Source of the DNA: Blastocladiella britannica
Lineage: Eukaryota > Blastocladiomycota > Blastocladiomycetes > Blastocladiales > Blastocladiaceae
DNA: 11,575 nucleotides
Direction: 5' to 3'
Assembly (NCBI GenBank): GCA_025349905.2
Contig: MU625110.1
Coordinates: 1 to 11,575, forward strand
The notes under the pieces were generated by a model, which made no database searches, was not told the origin of the DNA, and worked only from the letters and a program-made list of their open reading frames with translations. This document shows, in pieces, positions 6,202 through 11,575 of this stretch. A program made the position numbers and the translations under genes. The number at the start of each line of letters is the position of its first letter. The stretch's first letter is position 1.

Positions 6202-7774
6202 TCAGAATACGTACGGAATGATCCGCCACTGCACCTGACGACAGTACTCGTCCCAGTCGGCGCCGTATTTTTTCCGGCACTTGTGCTCGTCGCGATAGAA
6301 CCGGTGGACGAGGAGCACCGCAAAGTAAATCGGGTAGAACCACGGGATCGGGTGGGTGATTCCGCACGGCAAGCTCCAGGCGACGCTCATGATCCAGTCA
6401 CCAAAGTAGTTGATGTGGCGGGCGGTGCCCCACCACCCAGACACCAGCAGCTTGGACCCAGACGCTGTGGTCATGTACTTGAGGTGTGCGACCTGCGGCG
6501 CAGCTGGGTCCGACCGGAACGCGTCCTTTTCGGCGTTGGCCGACCGGAAGATCCAGTATCCGACCGCGTTGAGCGCCAGCGTGGCGGCGATCCCGGGCCA
6601 CCCAATCGAACGGTGCGGCGCCGTGACCGCCAGGTACCGCGCCTGCAACGAGTACAGGAACGGCACCCACATGATATCGCCTTGCATCAGCATGTACCCG
6701 AACCCGTCCGTGGTGATGTCCATGGTGGTCAAGACTTTACTCTCGTTCACAAGCGAGTCCGTCACGTACATCACGTGGAAGAACAGCACCAGGACCATTG
6801 CGTCCGAGACGGCACCGGTAGTCTGGTACTGCTGTGCGGCCTGGGCGGCGTCAATCAGCAGCCAGCCAATGAGTCCCGGGCGCAGCTCGAAAAAGTACTT
6901 GAGGTCAAACGAGCCAATGCGCGGGTTGAGCTCGCGTCCGATAAAGAACTGCAAAGATCGGCAGATATGTGAGTGTCGAGTGTCAGATCCAGTAGGCAAA
7001 GGATTACACGCACATCGTAGAACGGATTGCCCGAGTTGCCTCCAAGCGCGAGCAGCTTGTCGCCCACGTACGACGAAACGTAAAGGTAGAGCGAGATGGC
7101 GTACGTCACAATGACAGCGGCGGTGATCAGCTGCAGATGGTGATCGGCAATGTACAGCAGCATGTCGAGGCCGTGGAAGTTGATGATGGCCGCGATGCTG
7201 GCGGTGGTGAACAGCAGCGTATTGAAGGCTGTTTTCCATTTTTATATGAGTCCGTGTCCGACACCAATAAGAAAGAGTCCGTACCATTGATCTTGTACTC
7301 GAGCCGCCCACCCGTGCGTAGCTCGGTCCCCAGCACCACGTCGCCAGGGAGCACCTTGTACATGCCAGCGCACCACGCCACCCAGCCAATGTAAGCGACA
7401 AAGGCCCCGAGGTCCCAGCTGGTCGATGCGGCGCCCAGAACCGACCCAAGCGCTGCCTCCCACGACGAGACTGCGCGCCACGATGGGCAGCCGTCAGCGT
7501 CGCACAGCGCATTGAGAGCCATGACAATCACGGGCAGGAGCGGGATCAGAAGGCCCGTGAATGCGGGACCACCAAACTCGTACTCGGTGGACCGCGGGTT
7601 GATGCTGCTGGCGGCGAGCTTGCGCCGAGCGTCGGCGGCCGGCGACAGCGACGTCGGGCGGGACGGGCGAGCCGAATCGATTGGGCTTTCTTGCTGGTGG
7701 CCAGAAGGCGATGTCGAGCCGACGCGACGGCGGGCCGCGGCGCGGGTATTCCGGGCGGGAGCGTCGTCCTCCAT
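6202..7774 (-). CDS. ERG24: Delta(14)-sterol reductase, ERG24 / lamin B receptor family
   Basis: Exons on the minus strand: 7774-7285, 7228-7014, 6948-6202; introns 56 and 65 nt; 483 aa. The enzyme reduces the C14=C15 double bond of sterol intermediates with NADPH after C14 demethylation in ergosterol synthesis; it is a multi-pass protein of the ER or nuclear envelope. Family signatures: EYEFGGP (64-70), LEYKINAFNT across the first junction, FFIGRELNPRIG (236 on) across the second, FELRPGLIGW, LTTMDITTDGFGYML, and from 402 LLVSGWWGTARHINYFGDW, then RDEHKCRKKYGADWDEYC. RHINYFGDW follows fungal ERG24 (animal LBR/TM7SF2 have RHPNYLGD). Two things are odd: the tail reads VQWRIIPYVF where relatives usually have VPYRIxPY, and the first 60 residues are Arg/Ser/Pro-rich (RAAARRRVGSTSPSG) and recall the basic N-terminus of LBR, though short and without a Tudor domain. 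Confidence 0.95.
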
Positions 7775-7954
7775 TATGTCGTCTGGTTTTTTTGGAAAGA
7801 GAGTTGGTCTTTTTCCCAGCGCCCGCAGTATTTCAATTTCCCAGAGTATTTCAACTTAACATAGAAATATTTCGAATATTATATCATATCTCGTCTTGTC
7901 CTTCACCACACCAAAAAGAGGGTAAAGCACGACGCCGTTATTTAAAAACAAAAG
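7775..7954. promoter_or_regulatory. Bidirectional promoter between ERG24 and CFAP58
   Basis: The 180-bp spacer between two divergent ATGs is AT-rich and serves both genes. It contains a 13-bp direct repeat, AGTATTTCAAtTT at 7827-7839 and AGTATTTCAAcTT at 7845-7857, with one mismatch and an 18-bp period, and an AATATT-tcg-AATATT element near 7867-7881. These are candidate factor sites; no assigned factor is recognised. Confidence 0.5.
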
Positions 7955-10900
7955 ATGGATTCGGGCGACGAAAAGATCCCCCCACCGCCGCCGCCAACAC
8001 TCGGGATCCAGGTATCCGACGACGATAATGCGGACACCGCCACGCGGCCCTTGAGCGAGCCCCCAGCCATTTCGGTCTCGGATACTCCCGGCAGCGGATC
8101 CGCATCCGCGGGCAACATACACGGTGATGACGATTATGATGATGGATCAGCCCTCAGCAGCAACAACGATATGGGCGGGGACAATGATCTGAACAACGGC
8201 AGTGGCAGCATTGGCGCGATTCCCGACGGCTCGCGAGTACGCGCAGCTGCAGCAGCACGATTCGATGATGGCAGTGACACAAGCGGCGAGAGCCGCAGCG
8301 AGACTCCTGGTGCCTTGCCACAACCCACTGGCGCCGCTGGAATCTCTCACTCGTCGACATCAGGACATGCAGCAACCACTGCTGCGGCAGCGCACCGCGC
8401 TTCACGGGCTGCTGGGAGCGAGATGGGAGCCGGCGGAACTGCTGCGCGCCGCGTGTCGATGCGGCCCGGAGCCAATGGCGCACCCGCGACCGGGTCCATG
8501 CTCCCACCCACTCCCGGGTCCGATGGATCGACTCCAGGCACGCCCGCCATGAGCGGCGCCACCGCCGCCGGGATTGCCGCGACCGTGACCGCGACCGACC
8601 GCACGATCTTGGGACTCCAGCAAGAGCTGAAAAAGACCTGGAAGCTGCTAGAGGAAGCCAACGGCCGCGATGCGACCAACAAGGACACCATCACCGATCT
8701 GCAGTCCAAGCTGACGGCCCAGAACAAGCAGCTGGCAAAACGGTCCACGGCCGAAACCGCCAGCGTGCTTGAAATCATGCAGCAGCGGGACGTACTGGCC
8801 CGCGACCTCGAGCTCCGTGGCGTGCAGCTCGCCGAGGCCGTCTCCGAGGTCGATCGGTGGCGGCTAGGAGACGCCGAGGCTCGCCGAGAGCGCGCTGATC
8901 TGTTGGCGGAGCTGCGCGGACTCAAGGAGCTGGTGGCGGCAAAGCAGGACGAGGGCGAGTCGGAGGTTGCGGCTCGAGAGCGGCTTGAGCGAGACCTGCG
9001 CGAATTCAAGACACTGGCCGAGCAGCGCGCGGCCGAGCTCAAGCAGCGCACCGACCAGCTTGCTCGTGCGGCTGAAGACGCCCGTGTTCTTGAGGTCACT
9101 CTCAAGGAAACGAAAGACGCTCGCGACAAGGCCGTCACGGAGTTGGATTCCTTGCATGCCCTCAAGCGCAAACTCGAGGAAGAGGTTGACCACCAGGTAC
9201 CTCTACGATATTTTTATATTGCAATGAGGCATCCAAGACTAAACGGAATAAAAAAAATAGATGTACGAGACCAACACGCTCGAGTCGGAAAACAGCAAGC
9301 TGGCGCAAGAGCTTCGCCTGACCGACGACGAGGGTAGCAAGCTGGCAATAGAGATGAAGTCGCTGATCAAAATGCGCGATGCAGCGCAGCGCAAGCTCAA
9401 GCAGGTGGACGAGGCCAAGGCCGAGGCCGAGCAAGAGCGCGACCGACTTCGCTCCCTGGCCTATTCGCTCGAGCGACAGGTCGAGTCGCACGTCAAGCAG
9501 GCCGAGCTGGACGCGAAAAAGGTTGAGGACCTGATCCACGAGCGCGACACGCTCTCCAAGAACTACCTCAAGGCCACGTCGGCCACGCTCAAGCAGGCCA
9601 ACCTCGTCAAGTTGCACGAGCAGACCAAGCAAAACCTCGAGACCGAGATTGTTGGGTACAAGGACGAGGCGGCCAAGCAACGCAAGCTTATTCTCGCCCT
9701 CGAGAAGGAGCGCGACCGCTACGTGAACCAGGTGGCCGCCATTGACTCGGCCAAAACCGCGGCCGAGGAGGAGGTCATTATCAAGGAGAACCAGATCTTT
9801 GACTACAAGAAAAAGATTGGCGAAGCCGAGTACAAGCTCAAGCAGCAGCAGGCGTTATACGAGCAAGTGCGATCGGACCGCAACCTGTACTCCAAGAACC
9901 TCATCGAGTCTCAGGACGAGATCAACGAGATGCGGCGCAAGCTCAAGATCATGGCCCACCAGATCGACCAGTACAAGGAAGAGATTGCCGCCAAGGAGGC
10001 TGCGCTGCTCAAGGAGCATTTCGAGCACCAAAAAGTCGACAAGGAGAAGGACGCCGCCAAGCAGGAGGTGCAAAAGCTCAAGCAGCAGCTAGACGCGGCC
10101 CACCAGTTCATTCAAAACCAGCAAGCCGAGGAGAACAAGCTCCACCACATTATTGCCGAGGCCGAGACGGAGCGCGTCCGTCAAAAGAAAGAGTACGAGG
10201 CGGTCATTCAGGAGCGGGTGCGTGTCACATCATTTTTGTATTATTTTGAACTGCACTCAATAACATTATCAATGGCACAGGATATCCTCGGGACGCAATT
10301 GATTCGCCGCAACGATGAGCTCGCGCTCTTGTACGAGAAGATCAAGATCCAGCAATCGACGCTCAACAAGGGCGAGATTCAGTACAGAGAGCGGCTCGAG
10401 GACATTCGCGTGCTCAAGCTCGAGGTCAAGAAGCTGCGGCGCGAAAAGACAATCCTGCAGCACGAAACCACCAACGTGGACTCGCTGCGGAACGAGATTT
10501 ACCGCCTGCAAAAGGAGCTTCTCAACGAGCGTACGCGCGTCAAGGTGCTCGAGGAGGAGCTCGAGAATCCCATGAACATGCACCGCTGGCGGAAACTCGC
10601 GGGATCGGACCCCTCGACGTTTGAGCTCGTGCAAAAAGTGCAGACCCTCCAGCGGCGACTGATTGCCAAGACAGAGCAGGTCGTGGAGAAGGAACTCTTG
10701 CTGCAAGCCAAGGAAAAGCTGTACGCTGATCTCAAGGCGATGCTGGCGCGTGTTCCCGGGCCAGAGGTGGTGCAACAACTCGAGGCGCTCAAATCGCTCG
10801 TCAAGGAAAAGACGCGCGAATCCAAGGCGCTGGCGTCGGAACTCAACATGCTGCAGTCGCACACGCTCGACTACAAGGCCGAGGTGGCGGATCTGACGCG

Positions 10901-11081
10901 TCAGTCGCAGGACTGGAAGCGCAAATACTTTGGCGCAAAGAAGATTGTGCAGCAGCATCGCAATACTGGTGTTGCACAGGTACCAAAACTGGAAGGAGGT
11001 GAGCCAGTTCCAGAATTACCAGGTGCCAACCGGTGGGGCGGCCTGTCAAAGAATTTGTCTTCGCCACGGATCCCAAATTGA
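7955..11081 (+). CDS. CFAP58: Cilia- and flagella-associated protein 58 (CFAP58)
   Basis: Exons 7955-9196, 9261-10217 and 10281-11081 give 999 aa (human CFAP58 is about 872). Introns are 64 and 63 nt, both phase 0; the second is stop-free and is recognised because its removal restores ERDILGTQLIRRNDELALLY. From about residue 214 the product is one long coiled coil. Homology starts at DRTILGLQQELKKTWKLLEE, and the C-terminal hallmarks are RRNDELALLYEKIKIQQS (742-759), KKLRREK, ELENPMNMHRWRKL (near 825-839) and VEKELLLQAKEKLY. CFAP58 is needed for assembly and motility of motile cilia and sperm flagella in animals, so it indicates a flagellated zoospore here. Residues 1-213 are low complexity (polyproline, Asp/Gly/Ser, Ala) and replace the structured N-terminal part seen in animal proteins. 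The last 30 or so residues are also unlike animal ones. Confidence 0.95.
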
Positions 11082-11092
11082 TCTTTTTGAAG

Positions 11093-11098
11093 AATAAA
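11093..11098 (+). terminator. AATAAA polyadenylation signal of CFAP58
   Basis: A canonical AATAAA lies 12 nt after the CFAP58 stop, followed by a T-rich stretch (GTTTTTTGG). It is the only clear canonical poly(A) signal after a gene in this window. Confidence 0.6.
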
Positions 11099-11251
11099 CC
11101 GTTTTTTGGAGACCGCATGCTTTTTTGCAATAATGTGATGTAATGATAGATGAAAACGTGACTAAACATGAGTAACCCACAACTCGCATTACCAGTTCGA
11201 AGCAACCTCAGCACACATCTCGCCAACTCTCAACGGAAACTTCATACGTAC

Positions 11252-11348
11252 CTTGACGGGATTCACGGTGATCAACAAGGCCGTGGGTCGATGCGGCAGG
11301 CTCTGGCATCGCACCGCCGCCGGAGCAGGCCGGGTTTCGGTGCGCCAT
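11252..11348 (-). CDS. Possible first exon of an unrecognised minus-strand gene
   Basis: On the minus strand an ATG at 11348 opens 32 codons (MAHRNPACSGGGAMPEP and on), ending at CAAG followed by GTACGTAT, which matches the window's preferred donor exactly. AT-rich, TATA-like DNA lies upstream (11431-11445). Another minus frame through the same DNA has a higher G/C third-base share and would reach the same donor (ending LLITVNPVK), and the plus strand is also open. I could not find a convincing next exon before the CFAP58 3' end. Confidence 0.25.
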
Positions 11349-11510
11349 TCACTTGGACACCGGACGTTACAATTTTTGATTGTTTTAATTTTATTTTCCG
11401 TTATGGAAATATTTTACGCTAGTATTTATGTATATATATATATATGGGGGAGTGAGTCAGTACTCTGTTGCATTGAGATTGAGACTTTGTATTAGTGTCA
11501 CCTCTCTTCA

Positions 11511-11575
11511 GAAGAGTATTGCCACAGCTATTCTTGAAAACATCGAAAGAATGGAAGAAGCGAACCAACCACGAC
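11511..11575 (+). CDS. Possible partial exon running off the right edge
   Basis: After a pyrimidine-rich CCTCTCTTCAG acceptor, the plus strand reads KSIATAILENIERMEEANQP to the window end without a stop. It has an amphipathic, coding-like look. An ATG at 11551 could alternatively be a start codon. The fragment is too short to identify; the minus strand also has an open frame here. Confidence 0.25.

Larger units (their letters stand above)
11099..11575. other. AT-rich spacer at the right edge with a (TA)n tract
   Basis: Outside two possible edge exons (11252-11348 minus, 11511-11575 plus) I see no gene. A TA dinucleotide run occupies 11431-11445. A 6-bp perfect inverted repeat CTCTTC/GAAGAG with a 1-bp centre lies at 11504-11516. 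The stretch 11250-11365 is GC-rich and open in several frames on both strands, so its orientation is not certain. Confidence 0.5.

Noticed and set aside
6283..6972. 229-codon plus-strand frame
   Set aside because: Antisense of the sterol reductase third exon, which is identified clearly by homology.
7938..7946. TTATTTAAA before the CFAP58 start as a TATA box
   Set aside because: It ends about 10 bp before the ATG, too close for a core promoter element and more likely leader sequence.
8347..9171. 274-codon minus-strand frame, Ser/Arg/Ala-rich
   Set aside because: It is the antisense of the CFAP58 coiled-coil exon; its composition follows from GC-rich codons on the other strand and it shows no family motif.
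10980..11022. Possible 43-nt third intron in CFAP58 (CAG/GTACCA to TACCAG)
   Set aside because: Removing it shifts the frame and 43 nt is shorter than every accepted intron; the unspliced frame ends cleanly before AATAAA, so I kept it as coding, with some doubt about the last 35 residues.
11191..11212. GTTCGAAGC, resembling a tRNA T-loop
   Set aside because: No flanking complementary T-stem, acceptor stem or D-arm could be found on either strand.

Overview
The window is nuclear DNA of a eukaryote, most likely a flagellated (zoosporic) fungus such as a chytrid or blastocladiomycete. Two genes carry this inference. One is a sterol C14 reductase of fungal ERG24 type, with the fungal RHINYxGDW variant of the family motif. 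The other is CFAP58, a protein of motile flagella that ordinary Dikarya lack. Genes are compact. I placed 13 introns by joining frames and by homology, and all are 52-65 nt. Coding DNA is GC-rich at third positions and intergenic DNA is AT-rich with T-tracts.

Layout: (1) 1-340, partial exon of an unrecognised minus-strand gene at the left edge. (2) 341-1199, mostly non-coding, with a 30-bp direct repeat (431-460 and 673-702) around an orphan, strongly GC3-biased reading frame (479-619), then a TATA box at 1122. (3) 1200-2705 (+), six-exon gene for an unrecognised cysteine-rich single-pass membrane protein with an EGF-like cysteine cluster and a KxKxx tail. (4) 2861-3814 (-), intronless gene for a Gln/Pro/Ser-rich protein carrying two copies of a motif I do not recognise. 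(5) 4094-5550 (-), four-exon ZNG1/CBWD zinc chaperone GTPase. (6) 5654-6145 (+), DIM1/TXNL4A U5 snRNP protein, divergent from ZNG1 across 103 bp. (7) 6202-7774 (-), three-exon delta(14)-sterol reductase with a basic Ser/Pro-rich N-terminus. (8) 7955-11081 (+), three-exon CFAP58, divergent from ERG24 across 180 bp, with an AATAAA signal after its stop. (9) 11082-11575, AT-rich spacer with a (TA)n tract and two possible edge exons.

The genes are housekeeping or flagellar functions side by side (zinc delivery, splicing, ergosterol synthesis, axoneme) and do not form one pathway. I see no mobile element, CRISPR array, tRNA, rRNA or defence system. The most novel material is the repeated motif of the 2861-3814 protein, the orphan membrane protein at 1200-2705, the 20-bp perfect palindrome at 4026-4045, and the donor-site signature (pyrimidine at +4 in all 13 introns).
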